Shown here: positions 53,748-63,094 of the stretch, piece by piece
Position numbering within the stretch: the stretch's first letter is position 1
Layout of the letters: each line of letters begins with the position of its first letter
Source: Faecalibacter bovis
Lineage (GTDB): Bacteria > Bacteroidota > Bacteroidia > Flavobacteriales > Weeksellaceae
Assembly: GCF_017948305.1 (NCBI RefSeq)
Contig: NZ_CP072842.1
Coordinates: 164,001-228,000 of the forward strand
Length of the DNA stretch: 64,000 nucleotides
Reading direction: 5' to 3'
Notes under the pieces: model-generated
Told to the model about the DNA's origin: nothing
Database searches by the model: none
The model's input: only the letters and a program-made list of their open reading frames with translations
Made by a program: the position numbers and the translations under genes

Positions 53748-55592
53748 CTATTTCTTTTTCAATGTGATTTGTTTTGCAGCTTCTTTTTGAACCTTATCAT
53801 AAAATTGTTTTAAAACGGGATAATCTTTCGCTTCGAAAACAGCTTTTCCTAAATACAATTCATAAGAAATAACTAACATATTTCCATTAACTTTTTGTCG
53901 TTGCGAATAAACTAAATCATTATTCGGATTAATTGTTTGGTCGAAATAATCAGATTTTAAAATTTCAAAACCATCAGGAACTTCAACTTGAACATTTATT
54001 TTAAAAAAATAAGGAAAATTAAATTCAACTGGAATTTGCCTATCCATCTCATCAAAATCGTATGTTGAAATAAACTGTAATAAAGGATTTTCTAAAACAT
54101 AAAAAGAATCTAAGTCAGAAAAAGGTACTTTAGAATTATGTCCTACTACAAATCGATTATTTATAAAACGTATTTCGGAACTTTGATTATCACCTTGAAT
54201 ATTAATTGGAGAATTTAAATATCTGCTAATTAATTTTTTACTATCCTTTTCGTTTTTATCGAAAAAATAACCATTAAAAACATCTTTTCTACTTTCACTA
54301 ATAGATCCATTTCTAAAATTATATTTAAAATCGACAAAATTCTCTGATAAAATCTGATTAATAATTACAAATTTTCCATTTTTAGATTCGTCCAACAAAT
54401 ACGCTTTGTCGTTGTACATGTTAAGATTAGCAAAGCGAATGTCATGCTCAGGAATATCAACTGCATTGATTACAAAACTTTCTCCATTTTTTAATTCAAC
54501 ATAGTTTACTAAATAATCGAAATGGTCGATGTAAGGAATTGATGTTAACACCTTCCCATGAATTCTTGAAGTAAGCAGAATTAAATTTGTTTTAAACCCT
54601 TTTTGTTTTAATATATCACTCAGTAAAATATTTAAATCGGCTAGGTTTCCTTCATTGGTATTTAATGTTACACGTTGTGATTTTTCGGAAATAATCCCTC
54701 TGTAATTATTCCATCTAAAATCTTTTTTAAACTGATAAATGACATTATTTAGCGTTTCAAATTCATTTTCACCATCTGGAATTTTCTTCGCATAATTTTT
54801 TACTGCAAATTCGCTTTCATTTAATAAATTATACTTTTCAAAATCCTTTCTAAATTCTGGATATGTATCATATTTTGTGAATTGCAAACGAATACTTTCT
54901 GAAACCATATCAGGATTATAAACATATTTTAATTCTTTTACACTTGGAATATTTGTAAGCTCGAATAAATATGCTGTTCTGTCAATATTTTTATATTTTG
55001 ATTGTAATCTTTTACCCAAAATTAACTTTGTATGAGAACCGTATAATTCAACCTTGGTTTCATATTTACTGTATAATGTTGGAATATCATGTTGAAAAAA
55101 CCAAGGATCTGCTGAAAAGATATTTTGACTTCTTAATGTATATTGATATTCGAGAATAGAACCAACTTTTACGTTAGGAAAAGCGAATCTTATTACATTA
55201 TAATCATCTCCATTTTTCACATCAAATATATCTTTCGATTGAACTTCTGAATTGATATATGAACCATTAACTTCGTTAATAGTTTGAGCACTAATTTTTG
55301 TAATTTTTTCAGTATTATTTTTGGCGTAATATTCTAATTCTATATTACCCAAATGATACGCGTTTTCGTTTAGAATTTTAATTCTCCTTTTAACAGTTAA
55401 TTGATATCCACCTAAATAAACATTCATATAACCAGACTCATCCAATATTACTGCTTGAGCGTCTTGTTCAAATGAAACGGATTTTAACTCTAATTGTTGA
55501 GTCGTTAAAGCAGGAAAATCTGACAAAGATTTTTGACCAAATGAAAAAAACGAACTCAAAAAAAATATCAAGAGATAATGATTAAATTTCAT
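53748..55592 (-). CDS. DUF3857/transglutaminase-like exported protein, paralogue 2
   Basis: 614 residues with a signal peptide (FLSSFFSFG). The N-terminal DUF3857 domain (VILDESGYMNVYLGGYQLTVKRR-type strand pattern, PNVKVGSILEYQYTL) is followed by a transglutaminase-like core (NEGNLADLNILLSDILKQKG, SYPYID-like and NAVDIPEHD). The catalytic Cys position (usually G-x-C) reads NLADLN, so the triad appears lost: probably a binding or structural protein. It is the second of two tandem paralogues 4 bp apart. Confidence 0.8.
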   Translation of the reverse strand: MKFNHYLLIFFLSSFFSFGQKSLSDFPALTTQQLELKSVSFEQDAQAVILDESGYMNVYLGGYQLTVKRRIKILNENAYHLGNIELEYYAKNNTEKITKISAQTINEVNGSYINSEVQSKDIFDVKNGDDYNVIRFAFPNVKVGSILEYQYTLRSQNIFSADPWFFQHDIPTLYSKYETKVELYGSHTKLILGKRLQSKYKNIDRTAYLFELTNIPSVKELKYVYNPDMVSESIRLQFTKYDTYPEFRKDFEKYNLLNESEFAVKNYAKKIPDGENEFETLNNVIYQFKKDFRWNNYRGIISEKSQRVTLNTNEGNLADLNILLSDILKQKGFKTNLILLTSRIHGKVLTSIPYIDHFDYLVNYVELKNGESFVINAVDIPEHDIRFANLNMYNDKAYLLDESKNGKFVIINQILSENFVDFKYNFRNGSISESRKDVFNGYFFDKNEKDSKKLISRYLNSPINIQGDNQSSEIRFINNRFVVGHNSKVPFSDLDSFYVLENPLLQFISTYDFDEMDRQIPVEFNFPYFFKINVQVEVPDGFEILKSDYFDQTINPNNDLVYSQRQKVNGNMLVISYELYLGKAVFEAKDYPVLKQFYDKVQKEAAKQITLKKK

Positions 55593-55595
55593 AAT

Positions 55596-57467
55596 CTATT
55601 TCTTTTTCAATGTGATTTGTTTTGCAACTTCTTTTTGAACGGCTTCAAAATGGTTTTTCAACATTTCATAATCTGTTGCTGGATAAACCGCTTGACCAAG
55701 ATAAAATTCGTACAGAATTTGTAATTTATTTGTGGCTACTGCGCTATTTTGAGAATACACTAAATTGTCATTCGTTTTTACAACACCTTTAAAATCGTCC
55801 GATTTAATAACTTCATAACCTTCCGGAATATCAACGGTAACTAAAATTTTAAAATAATATGGAAAATTGAATTCTATTTTATTTTTTCGGTTCGTTTCAG
55901 TAAATGTATAAGCATTAATAAATTGTGCCAATGGATTTTCTAATGTTATAAAATTGCTTGAATTTAAACCCATTTTAGCCGTATGGTTTACTACATATTT
56001 ATCCTGTAAAAACTTAAGTTCATTGCCTTTATCATCATTTACTACATGTATAGGTGAATTGATGTATCGATTGATTAAATCTTTAGAATCTTTAACCTCA
56101 TCATCATAAAAATAACCCGAAAACAAATCTTTTCTTTGCTCTATTAATTCACCATCTTTTACAGTGTATTTAAATTCTACATGGTTTTCTGACAAAAATT
56201 GATTTAATGTTACAAAATTTTCTTCAACACCGTTATCTAAAACAAAACCATAATCGTTAAATAAACTTAGCGGCGCAAATTTGAAAGTGTTTTTAGGAAT
56301 ATCAACTGCGTTGATTACATACGAATTACCGTCTTTTAATTTCACAGAATTGATGACATAATCAAACTGATCTAAATAAGGAAAAGTTGTAACTAATTTA
56401 CCATTGCTACGAGAAGACAATAAAATTAAATCTGCTTTAATTCCTTTATTAGTCAAAATACTGTTGAATAAAACATTAAGATCTGCTAAATTGGAACTGC
56501 GAGTATCTAAAATTTCTTTTTGCGTTTTATTGGTATAAATTCCTTTGAATTCATTCCATTTAAAATCATTTTGAAATTTTTTAACTACATTATCTAAAGT
56601 TTCTTTTTCTGTTGCTCCATTCGGAATTGTTTCAGCATATTTTTTAACAGCTACATTATTTGATAATCGAGAATAATCTTCTTTTACCTCTTTTTTCAAA
56701 TCTTTCCATTTTCCAATTGTGCTTTTGTAACCTGTATCAGCCAAATAACCTGACAATTGTAAACGAATACTTTCTAAAACATTTTTACGATTATACACAT
56801 ATTGTAAACCATTATAACTTGGTATATTAGTTAATTCCCAAGTATCAATATTTTTTCGATTTTTATATTTATCCGTTAATTGTTGCCCAACGGATAAATT
56901 TGTAAAATCTGCATTGGTATTAATTTTTAATTTGAAATTACTTTTAAGTGTAGGTAATTCGTGTTGAAATTGCCAAGCGTCTATGTTGTACAATTGCTTG
57001 CTATTTAAAGTATATTGATATTCGATAATCGTACCAACACGCACATTTGGAATAGCAAATCGGATTGCTTTATAATATTTATTAACATCAATTTCAAAAA
57101 TATCTTTGTCCGTAATTGGAGTACTTACATATTCTCCATTGACTAAATTAATTGACTGCGCTTTCACATTTTTAATATCCTCTATATTATTGTGTGCATA
57201 AAACAATAATTGTATATCCCCTTCAGTAATTGCCTTTTCATTTAGAATTTTAATTCTTCTACGAGTTGTTAACTGATGCCCACCACCGTTAACATCTAAA
57301 TATCCACTTTCATCTAAAATTACCGCTGAAGCATCTTGATCAAAAGATACGGTCTTTAATTCTAATTGGTTTGCGGTTAACTTATCGAAACCTGAAAGTG
57401 ATTTTTGAGCAAAAATTGGAGTCGAGAAATATAAGAGTGGTAAAAGTAAAAAGTAATTAATTTTCAT
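55596..57467 (-). CDS. DUF3857/transglutaminase-like exported protein, paralogue 1
   Basis: 623 residues, signal peptide ending at PIFAQ. It has the same plan as the gene after it: DUF3857 (PNVRVGTIIEYQYTL), then a transglutaminase-like part (SSNLADLNVLFNSILTNKG, YVINAVDIPKN) with the catalytic Cys replaced, and a C-terminal beta domain (IEFNFPYYFKILVTVDIPEGY). The two proteins are roughly half identical, showing an old tandem duplication. Both end in KEVAKQITLKKK-like tails. Confidence 0.82.
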   Translation of the reverse strand: MKINYFLLLPLLYFSTPIFAQKSLSGFDKLTANQLELKTVSFDQDASAVILDESGYLDVNGGGHQLTTRRRIKILNEKAITEGDIQLLFYAHNNIEDIKNVKAQSINLVNGEYVSTPITDKDIFEIDVNKYYKAIRFAIPNVRVGTIIEYQYTLNSKQLYNIDAWQFQHELPTLKSNFKLKINTNADFTNLSVGQQLTDKYKNRKNIDTWELTNIPSYNGLQYVYNRKNVLESIRLQLSGYLADTGYKSTIGKWKDLKKEVKEDYSRLSNNVAVKKYAETIPNGATEKETLDNVVKKFQNDFKWNEFKGIYTNKTQKEILDTRSSNLADLNVLFNSILTNKGIKADLILLSSRSNGKLVTTFPYLDQFDYVINSVKLKDGNSYVINAVDIPKNTFKFAPLSLFNDYGFVLDNGVEENFVTLNQFLSENHVEFKYTVKDGELIEQRKDLFSGYFYDDEVKDSKDLINRYINSPIHVVNDDKGNELKFLQDKYVVNHTAKMGLNSSNFITLENPLAQFINAYTFTETNRKNKIEFNFPYYFKILVTVDIPEGYEVIKSDDFKGVVKTNDNLVYSQNSAVATNKLQILYEFYLGQAVYPATDYEMLKNHFEAVQKEVAKQITLKKK

Positions 57468-57626
57468 GATGTTTTATATAATCATCAAAATTATAACAAT
57501 ATAACTTTAAAAGTTTGTTATACGATAAAAATCTTTTATTTAATGTTCACTTCTTAAACCATAAAATTTTAATAATCAATAAGAAAACTTATATTTATTT
57601 CATTATTTAAAAAAACCAATCTACTT

Positions 57627-58325
57627 ATGAGAAATTATTTAGCTGAATTCTTCGGAACTTTTTGGTTAGTTTTCGGAGGATGCGGAAGCGCATTATTTGC
57701 AGCAGGAATTCCTGATTTAGGAATCGGATTTGTTGGAGTTTCATTAGCCTTCGGTCTTACCGTTTTAACGATGGCATACGCAGTAGGACATATTTCGGGT
57801 GGACATTTTAATCCGGCCGTTTCGGTAGGATTATTTGTTAGTGGCCGTTTCGATGCAAAACAATTAATTCCTTACATCATTTCGCAATGTATAGGAGCAA
57901 TTGCAGCTGCTGCAGTTTTATATGTAATTTGTACAGGAAAAGCTGATTTTGTTATAGATCCTAACGCTGCTGGAAGTTTCGCTGCCAATGGTTATGGAAA
58001 TTTATCACCCAATGGCTATAGCGCAACTGCGGCTTTTTTAGCTGAATTTGTATTAACTGCATTTTTCCTTATTGTTATTTTAGGAGCAACGGACAAATAT
58101 GCAAACGGAAAATTTGCTGGTATTGCAATTGGATTAGCTTTAACATTAATTCATTTAATCTCAATTCCAATTACAAACACATCTGTAAATCCAGCTCGTT
58201 CAACATCACAAGCAATTTTTGTTGGAGGTGATTACATTCCACAATTACTATTATTTTGGGCTGCACCTATTGCCGGAGCAATAGTTGGAGGTTTAATTTA
58301 TAAAACTTTGTTAGAAAAGAAATAA
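57627..58325 (+). CDS. aqpZ: Aquaporin Z
   Basis: 232 residues, six membrane helices and two half-helices with the NPA boxes [11 protein letters not shown] (N62) and SVNPARS (N188). Pore residues F, H, R of the water-selective type are consistent with FNPAV, LTLIHL and NPARS. Length is typical. It is a water channel of the inner membrane. A terminator follows at 58329. Confidence 0.95.
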   Translation: MRNYLAEFFGTFWLVFGGCGSALFAAGIPDLGIGFVGVSLAFGLTVLTMAYAVGHISGGHFNPAVSVGLFVSGRFDAKQLIPYIISQCIGAIAAAAVLYVICTGKADFVIDPNAAGSFAANGYGNLSPNGYSATAAFLAEFVLTAFFLIVILGATDKYANGKFAGIAIGLALTLIHLISIPITNTSVNPARSTSQAIFVGGDYIPQLLLFWAAPIAGAIVGGLIYKTLLEKK

Positions 58326-58328
58326 TAA

Positions 58329-58362
58329 AAAAAGCGTCAAACTTTAGTTTGACGCTTTTTTT
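58329..58362. terminator. Bidirectional terminator, aqpZ / epimerase
   Basis: AAAGCGTCAAACT pairs with AGTTTGACGCTTT with A/T runs on both sides, between convergent genes; it overlaps the last codon of the epimerase gene. Confidence 0.88.
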
Positions 58363-59245
58363 AAACTATATCCTCAAAAGCTTGATCCAATGTTTCAAAT
58401 TTAAATTTAAAACCTGAATCTAAAATTTTTTGATTATCTAATCGTGCACCTTCTAAAATTAAACTCGACTTCTCTCCCATTCCAATTTTAACGAATGCAG
58501 CAGGAATGTTGGGCAAAATTATTTTAGACCCTAAATGCGACGCCAATTTTTTCATAAAATCCTGATGATTGATCTGTTCTGAAGCCGAAGCGTTATAACT
58601 TCCTTCCATTTTTATATCTTCAACTGCTTTTATATATATTTCGCATAAATCATCAATATGTATCCAAGGCGACCATTGCGAACCTTTACCAAGAGATGCA
58701 CCTAAACCATATTGAGTTGGAAGTTTCATTAACTTAAAAGATTCCGCATTTTTTGCCAAAACTAATGGCGTTCTTATACAAACAACTCTTGCATTAACTT
58801 CATTAAAATTATATGCAGCTTGCTCCCACAATTTGCAAACCTCAGCTAAAAAATCATTTCCAGCATTTGCAGTTTCATTGAAAATTGTATCAGAAAATTT
58901 TTGCCCATAAAAACTTGATCCTGAAGCTGAAATAAAAAATTGAAGTTTTACCTCTAATTTTTTTACATATTTCAATAATAAATTAGCTGTTTCAACTCGG
59001 CTATCAATAATTTCTTTTTTGAATTTTGTACTCCAACTTTTCATCAAAGGTGCACCAGCTAAATGAATAATTCCATCTAAATCCTCAAACACTTTTTCAT
59101 CAATCTTATTTTTATTCCAATGATAATATGGATGATTCACTTCATGATCTCTTGTAAGTATTCGTACTTTATGTCCTTTATCAATTAACTTTTTTACCAA
59201 TTCATTTCCAATCAATCCGCTTCCACCGGTTAACAAAATATTCAT
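58361..59245 (-). CDS. TIGR01777-type NAD-dependent epimerase/SDR protein
   Basis: From ATG 59245 the product is 294 residues and starts MNILLTGGSGLIGNEL with the Rossmann TGGSGLIG. IIHLAGAPL, SASGSSFYG (with Y) and ASEQINHQDFM fit the TIGR01777 family (YfcH-like). ATG 59290 is rejected because the first 15 residues precede the normal Rossmann start. The substrate is unknown. Confidence 0.88.
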   Translation of the reverse strand: MNILLTGGSGLIGNELVKKLIDKGHKVRILTRDHEVNHPYYHWNKNKIDEKVFEDLDGIIHLAGAPLMKSWSTKFKKEIIDSRVETANLLLKYVKKLEVKLQFFISASGSSFYGQKFSDTIFNETANAGNDFLAEVCKLWEQAAYNFNEVNARVVCIRTPLVLAKNAESFKLMKLPTQYGLGASLGKGSQWSPWIHIDDLCEIYIKAVEDIKMEGSYNASASEQINHQDFMKKLASHLGSKIILPNIPAAFVKIGMGEKSSLILEGARLDNQKILDSGFKFKFETLDQAFEDIV

Positions 59246-59345
59246 AAAATCAATTTTATATAAAGCTAATACATAGAAGTTAATTCCCAAAAGAACACAT
59301 CAATCAATATTTTTTCTATTTTAGCACTGTACAAAATCCTAACCG

Positions 59346-60221
59346 ATGCTAAAGAAACGTATTCCTTTTTTAAACCTTTCAGAAGACGAAGAGAATCGTT
59401 TAAAACACCAAATATTTGATATAATTTTCGAAACAAATACACGTACCGGAAAGTTATTCAATATCATTTTATTACTACTTATTTTAGCTAGTGTGGGATT
59501 GGTAATGCTAGAATCTATACCTTCTATCAACGCGAGATACCATAAGCTTTTGGTCGTTTTAGAATGGATTTTAACAACCATCTTTACGATAGAATATTTA
59601 CTTAGGATTTATTGTACAAAAAAGCATTGGAAATACATTTTTAGCTTTTATGGTATAATTGATTTATTAGCTATTTTACCATTCTTTATCGGATTAATTT
59701 ACCCAGGAAGTAAATTCCTTTCAAGCATACGCATATTACGCTTGTTACGTGTTTTCCGAATTTTTGGTTTAACTCAATTTACGCGTGGAAGAAATGTATT
59801 AGTCATCGCTTTAGTCCAAAGTCGTGAAAAGATTATTGCTTTTTTATCGTTCGTTTTATTAATCGTAGTTGTAATTGGATCTATTATGTACATGGTGGAA
59901 AGAAACCATCCTGAATCTGGATTTACCAGTATTCCGATTAGTATTTATTGGGCAATTGTAACTCTAACAACAGTAGGTTATGGTGATGTTGCTCCTGTTA
60001 CTACTTTAGGCCAGTTTTTAGCTTCGGTAGTTATGATTATAGGTTATGGAATTATTGCTGTTCCAACTGGAATTGTAACGATGGAAATGAATAAAGCTGC
60101 AAAAGATGATATTCCGAAAAATACAGAAGTTTGTCCACATTGTGCCGATGATTATCATTTAGATAGTTCTAAATATTGCAAAACTTGTGGTTATCAATTA
60201 AATCCTCATCATAAAAAATAA
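59346..60221 (+). CDS. Voltage-gated-type potassium channel with C-terminal zinc ribbon
   Basis: 291 residues. Six membrane segments including an S4-like FLSSIRILRLLRVFRIF (regular arginines), the pore TLTTVGYGDV with GYGD near 210, and S6. The C-terminal 30 residues hold CPHCADDYHLDSSKYCKTCG, two CxxC pairs typical of a zinc ribbon, which is uncommon in Kch-type channels. It is divergent from the epimerase (about 100 bp gap) and convergent with the YihY gene. Confidence 0.88.
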   Translation: MLKKRIPFLNLSEDEENRLKHQIFDIIFETNTRTGKLFNIILLLLILASVGLVMLESIPSINARYHKLLVVLEWILTTIFTIEYLLRIYCTKKHWKYIFSFYGIIDLLAILPFFIGLIYPGSKFLSSIRILRLLRVFRIFGLTQFTRGRNVLVIALVQSREKIIAFLSFVLLIVVVIGSIMYMVERNHPESGFTSIPISIYWAIVTLTTVGYGDVAPVTTLGQFLASVVMIIGYGIIAVPTGIVTMEMNKAAKDDIPKNTEVCPHCADDYHLDSSKYCKTCGYQLNPHHKK

Positions 60222-60227
60222 ATGATA

Positions 60228-61196
60228 TTATTTTTTCAAGTCTATGACATTTGTTTTGTCTAAAGAATTTACTTGGTCATAATTTTTCGCATAAGTGATT
60301 GACATGTTTAATTCATATCCTATCAACATCAAAATAACGTTAATATACACGAAAATCATCATTATCATTACTAATCCTAATGAACCGTATAGTAAATCTA
60401 TATTCGTAAATTTCTTTAAATAAAGATTAAAACCAATAACGGTTAATAAAAATAAAATTGACGTTAAGATTGCTCCTGGAATTACGGTACTTTTCGTTTT
60501 TTTATGATTCGGACCAAAAGTATATAACATACACATGGAAATAAAATAGAACATAAATACCGAAAAGTAATTGATAAAATGCGAGAAATGACCCAATATA
60601 GATAGAAACTCAACATTCGTAATAAACTTCCAAATTACAGTTGTATAATACGCTAATGCAACTTGCAGAATTATAAAGGCAGTGAAAAATAATGTCAGAA
60701 TAATTGAGATAATCCTTGATCTTGAATTACGTCTTTTTACATAAACATTTTGATAAGATATATTAAAAGAATTTATGATTCCTTGAATTCCATTCGACGA
60801 CATAAAAATTGTAACCAAGATTAAATACCAATCTACTTTTTTCTGTCCTTGACTTTCAGTCGTTTTTTCGATATATGAAATTACCTCTGATGAAACTTGA
60901 TGTGGAAGAATTTGTGGTAAAAATTGTGTAAATAATAACTTTTTAATTTCAATGTAATATGGTATATGAGGTAATACACTAAATAGAAATAAAAGAAATG
61001 GAAAAAGACTAAAAAATATAATCCAAGAAACTGCAGCTGAACGTAATGGGAAATTCCCTTTCATCACACGAATCCAAAAAACCTTCAAAAAATCGTAAAC
61101 CGTAATCTTAGCTTCAGAATTAATCATGGTTGAACCTGTCCAACTTTTAATTGAATTATATCCTGAATAAGTTTTAAAAGTTTGGATAATGCTCAT
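60228..61196 (-). CDS. YihY/BrkB-family inner membrane protein
   Basis: 322 residues with six predicted helices. SAAVSWIIFFSLFPFLLFL at the start and the YGSLGLVMIMMIFVYINVILML region near 280 are typical of YihY/BrkB, once called RNase BN by mistake. Function is not established. It runs divergently from rlmH, whose start lies 27 bp away. Confidence 0.87.
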   Translation of the reverse strand: MSIIQTFKTYSGYNSIKSWTGSTMINSEAKITVYDFLKVFWIRVMKGNFPLRSAAVSWIIFFSLFPFLLFLFSVLPHIPYYIEIKKLLFTQFLPQILPHQVSSEVISYIEKTTESQGQKKVDWYLILVTIFMSSNGIQGIINSFNISYQNVYVKRRNSRSRIISIILTLFFTAFIILQVALAYYTTVIWKFITNVEFLSILGHFSHFINYFSVFMFYFISMCMLYTFGPNHKKTKSTVIPGAILTSILFLLTVIGFNLYLKKFTNIDLLYGSLGLVMIMMIFVYINVILMLIGYELNMSITYAKNYDQVNSLDKTNVIDLKK

Positions 61197-61223
61197 ATTT
61201 TTGTACTTAGAATTATTTCATCC

Positions 61224-61697
61224 ATGAATATTACAACAATCTGCATAGGTAAAACAGACGAAAAAGCAATTGAATTACTTTTACAAAAGTATGAAAATCG
61301 TTTACCTACTCACATCAATTATCAACGTATTGAAATTCCTGATCTTAAAAATAGGAAGAATCTTTCTGAAATTCAACAGAAACAGAAAGAAGGTGAGCAA
61401 ATATTATCTAAAATTCAAAATACAGATTTTGTTATTATTTTGGACGAAAAAGGGAAACAACCTACTTCGATGCAATTTGCTCAAGATCTACAAAATTACA
61501 TGAATCAATCGGTAAAAAATTTAGTATTTGTAATTGGTGGTCCTTATGGATTTGATGAACCTGTTTATCAACGAGGAAATAAAAAAATGTCATTATCAAA
61601 TATGACCTTCACTCACCAAATGGTTCGTTTGTTTTTAACTGAACAAATCTACCGTGGATTTAGTATATTGCAAGGTAAACCATACCACCATGAATAA
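61224..61697 (+). CDS. rlmH: 23S rRNA (pseudouridine-1915-N3)-methyltransferase
   Basis: 157 residues from ATG 61224, the standard RlmH length; the upstream in-frame start at 61182 overlaps the divergent gene and is rejected. SPOUT-fold motifs: DFVIILDEKGKQPTS, FVIGGPYGFDEPVY (SAM-binding knot) and SLSNMTFTHQMVRLFLTEQIY. It methylates pseudouridine 1915 in helix 69 of the ribosome. It overlaps the next gene by 8 bp. Confidence 0.96.
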   Translation: MNITTICIGKTDEKAIELLLQKYENRLPTHINYQRIEIPDLKNRKNLSEIQQKQKEGEQILSKIQNTDFVIILDEKGKQPTSMQFAQDLQNYMNQSVKNLVFVIGGPYGFDEPVYQRGNKKMSLSNMTFTHQMVRLFLTEQIYRGFSILQGKPYHHE

Positions 61698-62517
61698 TTT
61701 TGAAGATATTAAAGTCACAAATCCTTTACCATTTTCATTCGGAATCGTAAAAGCTATTTTTTACAGCATTATAGCTGTATTCGTTATGCAAGTTATAGGT
61801 AGTATAATACAATTACCTGCCTTCTTTTACCCTATCCTCAATCATGTGTTGTTGCCACTTGGTTTTTTAGTTGGTATATGCGCCGCAATTGGTACTTTAT
61901 TAGGAACTTTAAAAACGAATTCTAAACCAATCATAGCAGAGATAAAGCATAAAATTTCTGTAACTGAAATTGTTTTATCCATTTTAATTTGGGTTGGATT
62001 TTTACCACTTTGTGAATATTTCACAACGTTAATTCCGACAAATGGTCCTTTAGAAGGTTTATACAAACAATTCGAAACTTCGTTTGAAATGTTGCTCAAC
62101 TATAAATTCTCAGGATTTTTAATGGTTTGTATTTTTGCACCAATTTTCGAAGAAATCCTATTTAGAGGAATCATTTTAAGAGGAATGCTAAATGCGAAAA
62201 TCACTCCAATTGTAGCCATCGTTATTAGTGGATTAATCTTTGGAATGGCTCATTTAAATCCTTGGCAATTCGTAGGAGCTGGATTATTAGGAACAATTTT
62301 CGGATTTGTTTATTACAGAACAAAATCTTTGTTTTTGCCTATCATATTACATGCACTAAACAATAGTTTGTCCTTTTTTATCATGTTACAAGATAACTCT
62401 ATGAGCGAAAATGTTTTTGATACAACTAATTTTGTATCCATCGGAATTTTCACAGCTTTAGCAATGATTCTAAGTTTTATCTTATATCGTACAACACACA
62501 AAAACTTTATCAAATAA
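61690..62517 (+). CDS. CPBP-family intramembrane glutamic endopeptidase
   Basis: 275 residues from ATG 61690. Multiple membrane helices and the Abi/CPBP motifs: EEILFRGII (the EExxxR catalytic pair), FGMAHLNPWQF (FxxxH) and HALNNS. Such proteases process membrane substrates. Translation is coupled to rlmH (8-bp overlap) and to rdgB (1-bp overlap TAATG). Confidence 0.88.
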   Translation: MNNFEDIKVTNPLPFSFGIVKAIFYSIIAVFVMQVIGSIIQLPAFFYPILNHVLLPLGFLVGICAAIGTLLGTLKTNSKPIIAEIKHKISVTEIVLSILIWVGFLPLCEYFTTLIPTNGPLEGLYKQFETSFEMLLNYKFSGFLMVCIFAPIFEEILFRGIILRGMLNAKITPIVAIVISGLIFGMAHLNPWQFVGAGLLGTIFGFVYYRTKSLFLPIILHALNNSLSFFIMLQDNSMSENVFDTTNFVSIGIFTALAMILSFILYRTTHKNFIK

Positions 62518-63092
62518 TGGAATTAATTTTCGCTACACATAATCAACATAAATTAGAAGAAGTAAAACAAATGCTTCCTCAAAATATTCAATTCAAATCA
62601 TTAACTGAGATTAATTTTCATGATGATATTGAAGAAACAGGATCTACATTCAAAGAAAATGCAAGTATTAAAGCACAAACAATTTTCCAAAAAACTGGAG
62701 TAAATGTTTTTGCTGATGATTCTGGTTTAGTAATTGAAGCTTTAGACGGAGCTCCAGGAGTTTATTCAGCGCGTTATGCTGGTACTGGAAAATCTGAAGA
62801 TAATATTGCAAAGGTTTTAGAAGAATTAAAAGGAATCGAAAATAGAAAAGCTTATTTTATCGCTGTTTTCTGTTTAATATTAGATGGGAAAGAATATTTT
62901 TTCGAAGGACGCGTAAACGGAACAATTGCAGATGTTGTTTTAGGAGCTGATGGTTTTGGATACGATCCTATCTTTATTCCAGAAGGTCACTCAAAATCAT
63001 TTGCACAAATGAGTGCCGAAGAAAAAAATAGCATGAGCCATCGTGGTCACGCTGTTGAACAATTAAATGAATTCTTAACTAAAATAATATAA
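62517..63092 (+). CDS. rdgB: XTP/dITP pyrophosphatase (HAM1/RdgB)
   Basis: 191 residues. ATHNQHKLEEV at the start, the active-site FADDSGLVIEALDGAPGVYS and the final MSHRGHAVEQL are diagnostic. It removes deaminated purine nucleotides (ITP, XTP, dITP) from the pool. Its start overlaps the stop of the protease gene. Confidence 0.96.
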   Translation: MELIFATHNQHKLEEVKQMLPQNIQFKSLTEINFHDDIEETGSTFKENASIKAQTIFQKTGVNVFADDSGLVIEALDGAPGVYSARYAGTGKSEDNIAKVLEELKGIENRKAYFIAVFCLILDGKEYFFEGRVNGTIADVVLGADGFGYDPIFIPEGHSKSFAQMSAEEKNSMSHRGHAVEQLNEFLTKII

Positions 63093-63094
63093 AA

